Source: an uncultured Bacteroides sp.
GTDB lineage: Bacteria; Bacteroidota; Bacteroidia; Bacteroidales; Bacteroidaceae
Reading direction: 5' to 3'
DNA: 64,000 nucleotides
NCBI GenBank assembly: GCA_900544675.1
Contig: UQVZ01000006.1
Location: forward strand, 55,173 to 119,172
Position 1 is the stretch's first letter; the number at the start of each line of letters is the position of its first letter. A program made the translations under genes and the position numbers. Shown here in pieces: positions 9,052 through 17,900 of this stretch. The notes beneath the pieces are model-generated. The model was given only the letters and a program-made list of their open reading frames with translations. It was not told where the DNA came from and searched no databases.

Positions 9052-9840
9052 TTACAGTTTATCAATAATATTCAACAAATCGGCATGCACTTCCCCGTTG
9101 GAAGCAAGGACTTGCGCACCCGAATAGAATGAATCGCCGCCTTGAAAATCAGTTACTATACCTCCTGCATTCTTTAGAATGATGACCCCGGCTGCAATAT
9201 CCCACGGACCTAAAAAAGCTTCGATGCGTGCTTCGAAACGTCCTGCTGCTACATAACACAACTCTACCGCAGCTGCACCCATCAGACGCAATCCGCCTAC
9301 ATATCCATATAATTGATTGACCAGATGCACAGCCATAGGTCTGTATGCTTCCGAATTATAAGGAAAGCCCAAAGCGATGAAAGCATCGTCTAAAGCCGAC
9401 ACCGAAGAGACATGTATCTCTTTGCCGTTCAAATACGAAGGTGCACCTTGATACGTCCAGTAACATTCATTGCGGGTAATTTCGTAAACTACTCCTAACA
9501 GCAGTTCTTCACGGTTACGCAATGCGATGCTCACACAATAAGGAGCGTTGTCATGAATGAAATTTGTAGTACCGTCCAGAGGATCTACCAACCAGCAATA
9601 ATCAGCTTCTTCCTTACGCATCACGCTACCCTCTTCTGCAATAAAACCTGCCTCAGGAAGCAATTCCTTCAGGCAGGTTACAATTCGTTTTTCCGATTCT
9701 TTGTCTACATACGACACATAGTCGTGCGCATGTTTCTTTTCTACCGCATTTCGGTTGAATTTTTTCCGTTCTTCACGGATAAACGTGCCCGCCTCGATGG
9801 CTACGGCACGTACTTTTTCTGTAAGTAAAGCTAAATCCAT
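9052..9840 (-). CDS. Inositol monophosphatase family protein (SuhB/CysQ superfamily)
   Basis: 262 residues. The metal-dependent phosphatase signatures are complete: EEG near residue 69, DPLDGTTNFIHD near 87-98 and GPWDIAAGVIIL near 211. Substrates in the family include inositol-1-phosphate and PAP; which one applies cannot be told from sequence. It starts nine bases after the MORN gene stop on the same strand, so the two are probably co-transcribed. Confidence 0.92.
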   Translation of the reverse strand: MDLALLTEKVRAVAIEAGTFIREERKKFNRNAVEKKHAHDYVSYVDKESEKRIVTCLKELLPEAGFIAEEGSVMRKEEADYCWLVDPLDGTTNFIHDNAPYCVSIALRNREELLLGVVYEITRNECYWTYQGAPSYLNGKEIHVSSVSALDDAFIALGFPYNSEAYRPMAVHLVNQLYGYVGGLRLMGAAAVELCYVAAGRFEARIEAFLGPWDIAAGVIILKNAGGIVTDFQGGDSFYSGAQVLASNGEVHADLLNIIDKL

Positions 9841-9849
9841 CGTTTTTCG

Positions 9850-10974
9850 TTATTGTTTCTTTTCTTCCAATATTCGTCCGTTACGGTAGGTGCCCTGACG
9901 TATCACTTTACCTTCGGCATCGGTTTCTACAAAAGCTCCGTCCTTTTTGCCATTCTTAAAGAAGCCTTCAAACCGGGTCCCGTCTTTATTAACAATGACA
10001 CCTTTGCCGTTTTCTTTACCTCCCGAGAAATTGCCGGTATATACCGAACCGTCTTGCATGTGTAAGACGCCCTCCCCTTCGGCAACATTATTCTTCCATT
10101 GGCCTTCGTACTCATCGCCGTTTCCCCATTTATAATGTCCATGTCCGGAGCGTTGGTTGTCTTTCCATTCCCCTTCGTAAACGGCGCCATTCTTCCAAGT
10201 GAACATTCCAGTACCTTCTTGCTTGCCATTCTTAAATTGTCCTACATACTTGTCACCGTTCGGATAGGTATAGGTTCCTGTACCTGTACGCTCACCATCA
10301 ATGTAATCACCTTCATATTTTTCACCGTTCTGAAAAAAGTAAATACCTTTACCGTGTTGCACGTCATGCACCCAATCACCTACATATTTATCACCGTTGG
10401 TATAATAGAATGTTCCTTCTCCGTCACGTTCACCTTGCTTCCAATGCCCCTCATATTTCGAGTCATCATCCCATGTCATCACCCCCGTTCCGTCTTTCAG
10501 GTCATCTTTCCATTCACCATCGTAAACGGCACCGCCTTTCCAGGTATAAACACCTTTCCCGTTCCGTTTGTCGTGATGCCAGGCTCCTACATATTTGTCT
10601 CCATTATAATAATACATTGTCCCCTCGCCTTCCTGGTAATCCTGAAACCACATTCCTTCATAGCGGTTGTTGTTCATAAAATAATAGGTGCCTTTACCAT
10701 GCTGTTGGTCGGCAAACCATTCGCCTACGTATTTTTCCCCATCGGCAAAGGTATAAGTGCCTGTTCCCTGACGTTTCCCTTTCACATATTCACCTTCATA
10801 TACATCTCCGTTCTTAAAGACTGTTCTTCCTTTACCGTTCGGCCGGCGGCTTTTCAACTCTCCTGTATACTCGGCTCCATCTTTAAATTTATAATATCCC
10901 AATGACATCTGAGCAGAAGCGGACAAGCTTCCCATAGCCAAGAAGGCCCAAAATAACAATGTATGTTTGTTCAT
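9850..10974 (-). CDS. Exported MORN-repeat protein
   Basis: 374 residues. Residues 1-21 form a Sec signal peptide (KHTLLFWAFLAMGSLSASAQ). The rest is about 14 tandem MORN repeats of about 23 residues, each of the pattern Y-x-G-x-W-x-x-x-x-x-x-G-x-G-x-Y, for example KYVGEWFADQQHGKGTY. The export signal places the repeat in the periplasm or at the outer membrane. MORN repeats are often structural or membrane-associated; no enzymatic domain is present. It is likely co-transcribed with the phosphatase gene downstream. Confidence 0.88.
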   Translation of the reverse strand: MNKHTLLFWAFLAMGSLSASAQMSLGYYKFKDGAEYTGELKSRRPNGKGRTVFKNGDVYEGEYVKGKRQGTGTYTFADGEKYVGEWFADQQHGKGTYYFMNNNRYEGMWFQDYQEGEGTMYYYNGDKYVGAWHHDKRNGKGVYTWKGGAVYDGEWKDDLKDGTGVMTWDDDSKYEGHWKQGERDGEGTFYYTNGDKYVGDWVHDVQHGKGIYFFQNGEKYEGDYIDGERTGTGTYTYPNGDKYVGQFKNGKQEGTGMFTWKNGAVYEGEWKDNQRSGHGHYKWGNGDEYEGQWKNNVAEGEGVLHMQDGSVYTGNFSGGKENGKGVIVNKDGTRFEGFFKNGKKDGAFVETDAEGKVIRQGTYRNGRILEEKKQ

Positions 10975-11040
10975 TACTTTATCTCTTGTTTATTTGAAAT
11001 GTTCAAAATTAGTTGTTTTGCTCCAACCGGAACAATTTCA

Positions 11041-12339
11041 TTACACTTTTTTACCTGCAACAACTGCTATTAAGCTTTCTTTGCAAAAATATTTTTGTGC
11101 AAGCATCAATATTTCCTCGGCATTGACTTCACGGATAGCCTCCAGCGAACGTTCGAAAAAGTCATTCTTCAAACCGGTAGTTTCGATAAATATCCATGCG
11201 TCCGACAACGAGAATGCACTTTCATACGAACGGCACATATCTCCTAACATATAGTTGCGTACCATATCCAGTTCCTCTGCCTGTACTTTCTCTGAGCACA
11301 GAAGGTCCATTTCCCGGAATATCTCTGCCATAATCGGTTCGATGTATTCATTGGCAGCTTCGGTACTGATACCTAATATGCCTATACCCGGATAGTTCAC
11401 CAGCCCGGCACCGATTCCATACGTGTACCCTTTCTCTTCGCGGATGTTCGACATCAGCCTGCTTCCGAAATATCCGCCGAATAAAGTGACCAGCACACGC
11501 AACTTCAGAAAGTCGGGATGTTGCTGAGGCAAGGAGAATCCCCCCATCTTCAAGGAGCTTTGCAACGCGTCACTCTTTTCCACGAATATCCGTCTTTCCG
11601 TTTCTGTCTCGGGTATATATTCTTTAAAAGAGGCTTTATGCGAAGTGTTTCCCCAAGCCGATTCCCCGAAATGCTGTTCGATGCAGTGTATCGCTTCGGG
11701 AGTCACTTTACCCGATACATATACCGAACAATTGCCCGAATGATAGAACGTTTCATAAAAACGCTGTAAAACATCGCGGGTAATATGCTCATAGTCTTCC
11801 AGCTCGGCATACCTGCCCAGCGGATGTCTTATGCCGAACAAAGCCCTGTTCAGCCGCTTCCGTGCCATGACATCTACCCTGCGCGCATTTACCTGAAACT
11901 GTTGTTTGTTGACATCAACAATAACCGACAATTCTCGTTCCGGAAAAACAGGCTCTTTCACCATCGAAGCCAGCAACTCGATAGTTTTCGGGAAATATTT
12001 ACCCAATGAATACAAGGTAATGAAACCGTAATTGACCGATGAGGACAAATCGAGCCATGCACCGTAATAATCCAGCTTTTCGGCAATCTGTGCGGATGTC
12101 CATTGCTGTGTACCTTCGCGCAGCATACGGTTGGTAAACATCGCTTGTAACGGTTGGGTCTGATTCCATTGCCCGCCCTTTATTAGCAAGTCGAAACGGA
12201 TAACATCTTCGCTACCCACCTGAATGATGTTCATTGGAATACCATTACGCATCACGCGTCGTTCGGGCTCAGCAATTGAAAAGTGTTCTATCTGACGTAT
12301 TTCGGGGGCTACTGTTCTGTCTAAGCTCATAGTTTTCAT
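11041..12339 (-). CDS. M16 family peptidase homologue lacking the HxxEH zinc motif
   Basis: 432 residues from ATG 12339 (an in-frame ATG at 12330 is equally possible; nine upstream codons are also open). M16 fold features are YHSGNCSVYVSGKV near 202, GGYFGSRLMSNIREEKGYTYGIGAG near 300 and RNYMLGDMCRSYES near 372. In the N-terminal half the region where the zinc motif should lie reads QAMFTNRMLREGT: the RMLxEGT tail is kept but no H-x-x-E-H is present. This is the pattern of the non-catalytic partner subunit of bacterial M16 pairs. CAAAGTTA at 12395-12402 is a TAACTTTG -7 element on its strand. No catalytic partner is visible in the window. Confidence 0.85.
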   Translation of the reverse strand: MKTMSLDRTVAPEIRQIEHFSIAEPERRVMRNGIPMNIIQVGSEDVIRFDLLIKGGQWNQTQPLQAMFTNRMLREGTQQWTSAQIAEKLDYYGAWLDLSSSVNYGFITLYSLGKYFPKTIELLASMVKEPVFPERELSVIVDVNKQQFQVNARRVDVMARKRLNRALFGIRHPLGRYAELEDYEHITRDVLQRFYETFYHSGNCSVYVSGKVTPEAIHCIEQHFGESAWGNTSHKASFKEYIPETETERRIFVEKSDALQSSLKMGGFSLPQQHPDFLKLRVLVTLFGGYFGSRLMSNIREEKGYTYGIGAGLVNYPGIGILGISTEAANEYIEPIMAEIFREMDLLCSEKVQAEELDMVRNYMLGDMCRSYESAFSLSDAWIFIETTGLKNDFFERSLEAIREVNAEEILMLAQKYFCKESLIAVVAGKKV

Positions 12340-12533
12340 AATTGATTTGAGTATGCAAAAATACAATAAAATGTGATATACAGAAAAAATGTAGCAAAGT
12401 TATTGACGGTTATTAGCCGATTCCGCATGCTGCAATATGTATATGCTCCAAACGAAGATAGACTTTATCGGCATTTTTTATAAAACGGCCGACGGACATA
12501 CGTTTTACTACGTGAGGTCGCAATTGTTATACA

Positions 12534-12604
12534 CCCATATCACTGAATCTTATACCGATTTTACAGAGAGGTATGCGGATTACCAAAAGTTTTACGTATC
12601 TTTG
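12534..12604 (+). promoter_or_regulatory. Tandem AraC-type half-sites and -7 element of the host araC gene
   Basis: CCCATATCAC at 12534-12543 and CCGATTTTAC at 12555-12564 are two related half-sites exactly 21 bp apart. TATCTTTG at 12597-12604 is a good -7 element 28 bases before the start codon. The same pair, in the same orientation relative to its gene and also 21 bp apart, precedes the element-borne araC copy (30005-30035), which suggests autoregulation. Confidence 0.6.
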
Positions 12605-12632
12605 GAAACAGTCAAATTAAAAAAGTAAAACT

Positions 12633-13529
12633 ATGAGCGAGATATTGGATTTGAAAACGATACACGACTACAACACATTCCTCGGGCTGGAGACTCTTAA
12701 CCCATTGGTCAGTTTTGTGGATTTCTCAAAGGTAGAAGTGTTGCCGCACCGGCGCAAGTGTTTCAACTTCTATGGCATTTTCCTGAAAGAGAAAATACAC
12801 GGTCCGCTGACTTACGGACGCAGCAAATACGATTATGAAGAAGGTACATTGGTGTTCGTCGCTCCCGGACAGGTAGCCGGCATTGACGATGATGGTTTCA
12901 CACCGCACCCACAAGGTTATGCCCTGCTCTTCCATCCTGACCTTATCCGCGGTACATCTTTTGCACATAAGATGAAAGATTATACATTCTTTTCTTACGA
13001 AGTGAATGAGGCGTTGCATATGTCCGAACGTGAGCGGCAGACCATCTTCAACTGTTTCGGTGAGATACAGGAAGAGCTTACCCATCCTATCGACCGTCAC
13101 AGCCGGAGCATCATTCTGTCCAATATCGAAGTGCTGCTCAATCACTGCCTGCGCTTCTACGACCGCCAATTCGCCACTCGCGAGGCTATCAACACCGATG
13201 CATTGACCCGTTTCGAAGCTTTGCTGAGCAGCTATTTTGATTCCGACCGCCCTGAACGTCTCGGGTTACCATCAGTAGCCTGGTGTGCCGACCAACTACA
13301 TTTCTCCTCCAACTATTTCGGTGATTTGGTAAAGAAACAGACTGGTAAATCTGCTATTGAATACATCCACCTGGCTGTTATCAATCGCGTAAAAGACCGC
13401 TTGCGGGAAACAGACAAAACTGTAAGTGAAATAGCTTATGAAGTAGGTTTCCAATATCCGCATCATCTAAGTCGGCTATTCAAGAAAGTAACAGGATACA
13501 CACCGAATGAATACAGAGCACAGGCATAA
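12633..13529 (+). CDS. AraC family transcriptional regulator, host copy
   Basis: 298 residues: an AraC-binding-like cupin domain (about 40-170, with APGQVAGIDDDG and HPQGYALLFHPDLI) and a C-terminal double HTH (about 200-298, with SSNYFGDLVKKQTGKSAIEY and SEIAYEVGFQYPHHLSRLFKK). By direct position-by-position comparison it is about 87% identical to the regulator at 29025-29930 inside the element, although this copy lies outside it. Downstream is only the unrelated FolK-like gene with its own -7 element, so it appears to be an orphan here. It is probably autoregulated through 12534-12564. Its target genes are unknown, but the element cargo promoters are candidates by cross-regulation. Confidence 0.93.
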   Translation: MSEILDLKTIHDYNTFLGLETLNPLVSFVDFSKVEVLPHRRKCFNFYGIFLKEKIHGPLTYGRSKYDYEEGTLVFVAPGQVAGIDDDGFTPHPQGYALLFHPDLIRGTSFAHKMKDYTFFSYEVNEALHMSERERQTIFNCFGEIQEELTHPIDRHSRSIILSNIEVLLNHCLRFYDRQFATREAINTDALTRFEALLSSYFDSDRPERLGLPSVAWCADQLHFSSNYFGDLVKKQTGKSAIEYIHLAVINRVKDRLRETDKTVSEIAYEVGFQYPHHLSRLFKKVTGYTPNEYRAQA

Positions 13530-13639
13530 ATCGTGTCTGTTTAAAACTGTAACTTATTTAAATTGTTTTGACCTTTTTCATCGTTTTCTTATGCAAATTT
13601 AGAGGAAAAAGCTATTTTTGCACTCAAAAATTCGCCGAT

Positions 13640-14032
13640 ATGAAAAATATGCACCGATGTGTCCTGTGTATTGGGTCAAATTATCATGCCGAGACCTATA
13701 TGGGAATGGCAGAAAAACTCATCAGGCAACGCTTCCCTTATACCCAATGGGGAAAAATTGTCAGAACACTACCAGAAGGGAACATACGTTCTGACGCTTA
13801 CCTGAACCGGGCTGTATTGCTCGACACCACATGGGATGCTGGTACGCTGCAAAGCTTTTTCAAAGAAATAGAAAAAACTTGTGGTCGTACCTCGACCAGT
13901 AAACAAACTGGAGTTGTCCCCCTTGACATCGATTTGTTGATGATAGACAATACCGTTTACAAGCCCTCCGACATGCAAAAACAATACGTCCGGCAGGCAT
14001 TGCGCGAATTAGGTCTCACTTTAGAAAAATAA
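13640..14032 (+). CDS. FolK-like protein (hydroxymethyldihydropteridine pyrophosphokinase family)
   Basis: 130 residues from ATG 13640, preceded by a TATTTTTG -7 element at 13613-13620; the frame is open 24 codons further upstream. HPPK features are CIGSNYHAETYMGMAEKLI at the N-terminus, SDAYLNRAVLLDT near 49, and VPLDIDLLMID near 93, where P-x-D-I-D-L-L is the family signature. HPPK transfers pyrophosphate to 6-hydroxymethyl-7,8-dihydropterin in folate synthesis. The protein is shorter than the usual 155-160 residues and lacks the typical C-terminal HPR segment, so catalytic activity is uncertain. Confidence 0.75.
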   Translation: MKNMHRCVLCIGSNYHAETYMGMAEKLIRQRFPYTQWGKIVRTLPEGNIRSDAYLNRAVLLDTTWDAGTLQSFFKEIEKTCGRTSTSKQTGVVPLDIDLLMIDNTVYKPSDMQKQYVRQALRELGLTLEK

Positions 14033-14088
14033 TCCCTTATTCCCTGTGCAATGATTAACAATGACAGCATCATCTACTTTCATAAATA

Positions 14089-14910
14089 TCATAATAGTTT
14101 GACGTATCCCAAACGGGTATAGCAAACCCCTCGGCTTTCATAATGCGATATGACCTTCGCCGATGCAAGATGAATTATTTCATGCGCAATCAACTTACGG
14201 CTGTGACAACTTAATACATTAGGAGATAAGCTGCGTCCGCCGGCTTTTACTGTGAAAGTAAACCGGTTTCCGTCGCGGTCGGCAGCTAAGACATACTGGT
14301 CTACATAAAAATCAGGTTTATACGTATCCACTTGCAGACGGACATTCAGGATAGTAAGGAAAAGATCCTTCAAGCGGTCGCCTACTTTCCCTACACTATG
14401 ACTCACTGAAGATATACGCCGTTTTTGGACAGTCAGTTCAAAATGGACACGGGAAAACTTCTTTGCAAGTGCCACAAAAGGTTCATATCGCTTCATGTTA
14501 GGAACGAATTTATTTGCCAGCCATAACACATACGATGGATCGATATAATATACCTCTGCCAATCGTTTCCCACGATATTTGCCAAAGGGTACAATATCTT
14601 CCGATTGCCCATAATAAGATTCAAATTCCCGATTATCAAACACCTCTAATTTCACATTACAATTTTGCAACAAAGAAAAAGCTCGTTCAGCAGCGGTATC
14701 AAAGGTTACAGCAAGTGTTCGTATAAATAAGGGCATTTCCACATGAGGGAAAATACGCCAAAAGGCATAATAAGGACGATAGGAAGTTGACATACTAATG
14801 GCATAACAGCCGTTCACAACCGTCCGGCCCCGATTAAACTCATCAATACGTGCAAACACAGTTTCAGCTAACTGGGGAGATACTTGATAAAGTGTCAGGT
14901 TACGATCCAT
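14089..14910 (-). CDS. Hypothetical protein with a DUF3820/exonuclease X C-terminal-like motif
   Basis: 273 residues from ATG 14910, which is preceded by a strong GGAGGA ribosome-binding site and a TATCTTTG -7 element (14929-14936, minus strand); the reading frame continues upstream, but this start is well supported. The segment DIVPFGKYRGKRLAEVYYIDPSYVLWLANKF (described by its key residues FGKYRGK, DPSYVLWL) near 113-143 matches the short DUF3820 motif seen at the end of exonuclease X-like proteins. No nuclease catalytic core is present. It is the last host-like gene before the mobile element. Confidence 0.6.
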   Translation of the reverse strand: MDRNLTLYQVSPQLAETVFARIDEFNRGRTVVNGCYAISMSTSYRPYYAFWRIFPHVEMPLFIRTLAVTFDTAAERAFSLLQNCNVKLEVFDNREFESYYGQSEDIVPFGKYRGKRLAEVYYIDPSYVLWLANKFVPNMKRYEPFVALAKKFSRVHFELTVQKRRISSVSHSVGKVGDRLKDLFLTILNVRLQVDTYKPDFYVDQYVLAADRDGNRFTFTVKAGGRSLSPNVLSCHSRKLIAHEIIHLASAKVISHYESRGVCYTRLGYVKLL

Positions 14911-15268
14911 ATATTCCTCCTTTCTATACAAAGATAATATAAAAAAGTGAGATACTGAGCAAATCACGGAAAAATGATTGAAAGTTAATGGTTTATGAGA
15001 TTTTGACGATTTTGGCGAGTGCCAAATAAAACCGCCAGAAAGCCAACTTGAACCGGAATTGCGTTACCATCCCGTTACCGAAGAACGGGACGGGTAACGG
15101 CATGGAAAAGGACGGCAAAACGGGGTAAAAATGCCACTCGCACAGGCGTTTGGAGGCTTTGGGGATGAAAAAGTCCTGCGGCAGATTCGATTGCGCCGAT
15201 CTGCTGTGGTTTACATACAGCCAAACAGCTCTACACAAGGTAATTTTGTAACCAAAAAAATCAGGATT
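14911..15268. other. Left end region of the ICE (attL neighbourhood), no gene
   Basis: Base composition changes from AT-rich to GC-rich at about 15.0 kb. The region contains an inverted repeat CCGTTACC (15072-15079) / GGTAACGG (15093-15100), and GCGAGTG near 15015 matched by CACTCGC near 15134. GTAATTTTGT at 15239-15248 matches 9 of 10 bases of the IntDOT core GTAnnTTTGC, and TTATCTTTGT on the minus strand at about 14928-14937 matches the inner eight. The exact junction cannot be fixed without the right end. Confidence 0.45.
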
Positions 15269-16504
15269 ATGAGTAGAGCGACATTCAAGATTTTATTTTA
15301 CCTGAAGCGCAACGCGCCGAAGAAGAACGGACTGATACCGGTCATGTGCCGTATCACGGTGAACGGGAAAATCGCACAGTTCAGCTGCAGGCTGGACGTG
15401 GAGGAAAAGATGTGGAGCGTGGAGACCGGGCGGCTGACCGGAAGGAGCAACGTGGCTCTGGAAGGCAACCGTATGCTGGACAAAATCCGCGTGGGCGTGA
15501 ACAAGGCGTATCAGGACGTGTTCGACCGCTACACTTACGTCACGGCGGAGAAAGTGCGCAACGAGTACCTCGGCATGGGTATGAACCACAAGACGCTGCT
15601 CGCCGTGTTCAGGCAGCACAACGAGGACTACGCCAAATTGGTGGGCAAGATGAAGAGCCAGCGCAGCTACTGGAAATACTGCGTGGTTTACAAGCACCTG
15701 TCCGAGTTCATCAGGACACGGTACAAAGTGGAGGACATCACCCTGAAAGAACTCGCCCCCGCCTTCATTACGGACTTCGAGCTGTTCCTCCGGGTGGAGA
15801 AAGGGCATTGCACCAACACCGTATGGTCGTACATGATGCCTTTCCGCAGCATCATCTTCACCGCCATCAACAATGGCTGGCTGCAACGAGATCCGTTCTA
15901 TGCCTATCACATCACGAAGGAGGAGACGAAACGGGGCTACCTGACGAAAGAGGAAATCACGCAGATGATAAACGGCACGTTCAAGAGGAAGAACTACGGA
16001 CTGATACGCGACCTGTTCATCTTCTGCTGTTTCACTGGCTTGAGCTGGCGCGACATGGCAAATCTCACGGAAGAAAACCTGCAAGTTTCCTTTGACGGGC
16101 ACCTGTGGATAAAGACAAGCCGCCAGAAGACGGGAGTGGAAACGAACATCCGCCTGCTGGACGTGGCGAAGCACATCATCGACAAATACAAGGGTGCTTC
16201 CAAAGACGGCAAGCTGCTGCCCGTACCATGCTATAACATCTGCAAATACGGCATCAAACAGGTAGCCAAGCAATGCGGAATAAACAAAAACGTAACCTGG
16301 CATCAGGCCCGCCATTCGTACGCAACCACGATTTGTCTTTCCAACGGCGTGCCCATTGAAACGCTGTCGAAACTGATGGGGCACACGAGCATCCGCTCGA
16401 CCCAAATCTACGCGAAAATCACGGCGGAGAAGATGAGCCAAGACATGGAACTGCTCTCTCAAAAGCTCGCCCCGATGGAGAAGTTCATCTGCCAGGCCAT
16501 TTAG
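15269..16504 (+). CDS. int: IntDOT-type tyrosine recombinase (ICE integrase)
   Basis: 411 residues from ATG 15269, the same length as IntDOT; the frame opens 46 codons upstream but the family starts with this segment (MSRATFKILFYLKRN). It has an arm-binding N-domain, a core-binding domain and a catalytic domain. In the catalytic domain FTGLSWRDMANL places Ser at position 259 where most tyrosine recombinases have the first Arg, exactly as described for IntDOT. HQARH gives His345 and Arg348, and STQIYAKI gives the nucleophile Tyr381. It integrates and excises the element at GTAnnTTTGC-like sites with host factor and Xis proteins. It marks the left end of the element. Confidence 0.95.
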   Translation: MSRATFKILFYLKRNAPKKNGLIPVMCRITVNGKIAQFSCRLDVEEKMWSVETGRLTGRSNVALEGNRMLDKIRVGVNKAYQDVFDRYTYVTAEKVRNEYLGMGMNHKTLLAVFRQHNEDYAKLVGKMKSQRSYWKYCVVYKHLSEFIRTRYKVEDITLKELAPAFITDFELFLRVEKGHCTNTVWSYMMPFRSIIFTAINNGWLQRDPFYAYHITKEETKRGYLTKEEITQMINGTFKRKNYGLIRDLFIFCCFTGLSWRDMANLTEENLQVSFDGHLWIKTSRQKTGVETNIRLLDVAKHIIDKYKGASKDGKLLPVPCYNICKYGIKQVAKQCGINKNVTWHQARHSYATTICLSNGVPIETLSKLMGHTSIRSTQIYAKITAEKMSQDMELLSQKLAPMEKFICQAI

Positions 16505-16530
16505 AAATAGAACTAAAAACGAAAAGAAAC

Positions 16531-16890
16531 ATGGAAACGAGAGGTGTCATAACAATAGAGAACAGGACGGTGGTCATGCCCGACGCCGAGGTGTGGATGA
16601 CAATCGGGGAACTGGCAAACCTGTTCTACGTGCGCGGCGTGTCGGTGGAAGCCGCCATACGGAGACTGGGAAAGGACGGGATTATGGGCGGAGAGTCATG
16701 CCGCCGGATACGTCTGGGCGAAAAGTGCTACACGGAAGTGTACGGCATGGAAACGGTCATCGCCTTGTCGTTCCGGTTCGACACGGGGCAGGCGGCCCTG
16801 TTCCGCAAGTGGATTGCCCGGACGGCAGCACGCTCCGGGAAAGAGCCTACGGTCATGTTCCTGCACTATCCGCACGGTACGTATTGCTGA
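16531..16890 (+). CDS. Small RhuM-like protein of the ICE
   Basis: 119 residues, 27 bases after int on the same strand, so probably in one transcript. The C-terminal half reads EVYGMETVIALSFRFDTGQAALFRKWI-like (key residues Y, D-to-E, R-F-D-T, F-R-K-W), which resembles the RhuM virulence-protein motif YnLDmIIaiGYRVnS..FRxW. The N-terminal half has an HTH-like segment, TIGELANLFYVRGVSVEAAI. It corresponds in position to orf2 of CTnDOT-type elements. Function is unknown. Confidence 0.6.
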   Translation: METRGVITIENRTVVMPDAEVWMTIGELANLFYVRGVSVEAAIRRLGKDGIMGGESCRRIRLGEKCYTEVYGMETVIALSFRFDTGQAALFRKWIARTAARSGKEPTVMFLHYPHGTYC

Positions 16891-16977
16891 ACGGCACAGA
16901 CACGGCCTGAAATGAATATCGGGAGGCGGCAACTATTATTGAGTTGTCCGTCTCCCGATTTTTACTTGCCCCAAACG

Positions 16978-17271
16978 TCAGTACGCCTTGCGGTAGTTAC
17001 GCTCCAATACCTTCTGTACATCGCTCTCGCGGTAGAGCGTCTTGCCGCCGAACAGGAAATAGGGCAATATCCCCTCGTGGCGGTACTGCTGCAAGGTGCG
17101 CCTGCTCACGTGCAGCCTTTCTGCCAGGTCCCTGTCGGTGAGGTATCGCTCGCCGCCCATCGGCGGGATGTAACTTCCGGCAAGCCTGTCCGCCATTTTC
17201 AGGCTTCTCCTTACGGACTGCATGGCATCCGCCAGTGCCCCGCTGTCCATTGTCAATACGTTGTCGTTCAT
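16978..17271 (-). CDS. Helix-turn-helix (excisionase-type) protein
   Basis: 97 residues. The MerR-like/excisionase HTH occupies about 43-95: YLTDRDLAERLHVSRRTLQQYR then EGILPYFLFGGKTLYRESDV, with the wing ending in a Tyr-rich tail. It is on the minus strand, transcribed after the similar gene at 17284-17595 with a 12-base gap. Proteins of this type act as recombination directionality factors or DNA-binding regulators in Bacteroidetes ICEs. The motif CCACTAAATCC lies about ten bases before its start codon, overlapping the stop of the upstream gene. Confidence 0.78.
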   Translation of the reverse strand: MNDNVLTMDSGALADAMQSVRRSLKMADRLAGSYIPPMGGERYLTDRDLAERLHVSRRTLQQYRHEGILPYFLFGGKTLYRESDVQKVLERNYRKAY

Positions 17272-17283
17272 CTTACGTAGGAT

Positions 17284-17595
17284 TTAGTGGCCTGGTTCAA
17301 GTGTCAGACGGACGGTTTTTTCCGCTACGGAATCCGGCAGGAGCCGTTCCACGTCCTCCGGCCTGTAATAGAACTTGCGCCCGATTGTCGAATACGCGAT
17401 GTCGTGCCTGTCACGCATGGCCTGCAAGGTCTTCGGGGTTATACACAACATACGGCACACGTCCTCCGTGTCCATCCATTCGGCAAGGCGCCGGTCGCCG
17501 CCCTTTTCGGCAAGCGTCCTCACCCTGTCCTCCAACGCCTTCACCCCGGCAAGGAGCATCTCGAAGGCGGTCTTCTCAATGATTACTATTTCCAT
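17284..17595 (-). CDS. Helix-turn-helix (excisionase-type) protein
   Basis: 103 residues. A short N-terminal coiled region (EMLLAGVKALEDRVRTLAEK) precedes the HTH, WMDTEDVCRMLCITPKTLQAMR, and a wing, DIAYSTIGRKFYYRPEDVERLL. It heads a two-gene minus-strand unit with 16978-17271 and is divergent from the Xis2c-like gene across a 305-base region. Its domain order matches the plus-strand pair (17901, 18266), so the element carries four related HTH proteins back to back. A directionality factor or repressor of excision is likely. Confidence 0.78.
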   Translation of the reverse strand: MEIVIIEKTAFEMLLAGVKALEDRVRTLAEKGGDRRLAEWMDTEDVCRMLCITPKTLQAMRDRHDIAYSTIGRKFYYRPEDVERLLPDSVAEKTVRLTLEPGH

Positions 17596-17900
17596 TTTTC
17601 CAAAATTTTATCGGTTTGCCGCAAAATTACACAGCCGTGAGCCGGAACCGGCCGGACAAGGAAGCGGTGGCAGCTTGTGGCACTTTTTATTGTGCCACAT
17701 CAGGACACGGCGGGAACAGGCGGCCCGGAGTGTCGGTCAGGCGGTTTTCCATGATTAAAATGCCCGTTGAAGCTCCCGGGAGGCGAAAAATCCATAAAAA
17801 TCTCACGTAAGTTACGGGTAAGTACCGTGCCCGCCCTTTGGAAATGGCCGAATTTTGCTTCCGACAAATTGATTCACTAACGATTAAAACTGATTGAGAA
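17596..17900. promoter_or_regulatory. Divergent control region of the HTH/excision genes
   Basis: No gene. It contains a perfect 8-bp inverted repeat, TGTGGCAC (17676-17683) and GTGCCACA (17692-17699), around a T-rich loop. This is a possible operator or a minor terminator. Promoters for both divergent units must lie here, but no clean TAnnTTTG element was found close to either start. Confidence 0.4.

Noticed and set aside
12437..12628. Small frame of 63 codons before the host araC
   Set aside because: It runs through the promoter and AraC half-sites, has no family likeness and no ribosome-binding site.
14911..15268. Definite attL core at GTAATTTTGT (15239)
   Set aside because: One mismatch to the IntDOT core and only 20 bases from int; without the right end it cannot be called.
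15131..15268. 46-codon N-terminal extension of the integrase
   Set aside because: The IntDOT family begins at the ATG at 15269 and the length then equals 411 residues; the upstream part matches nothing.
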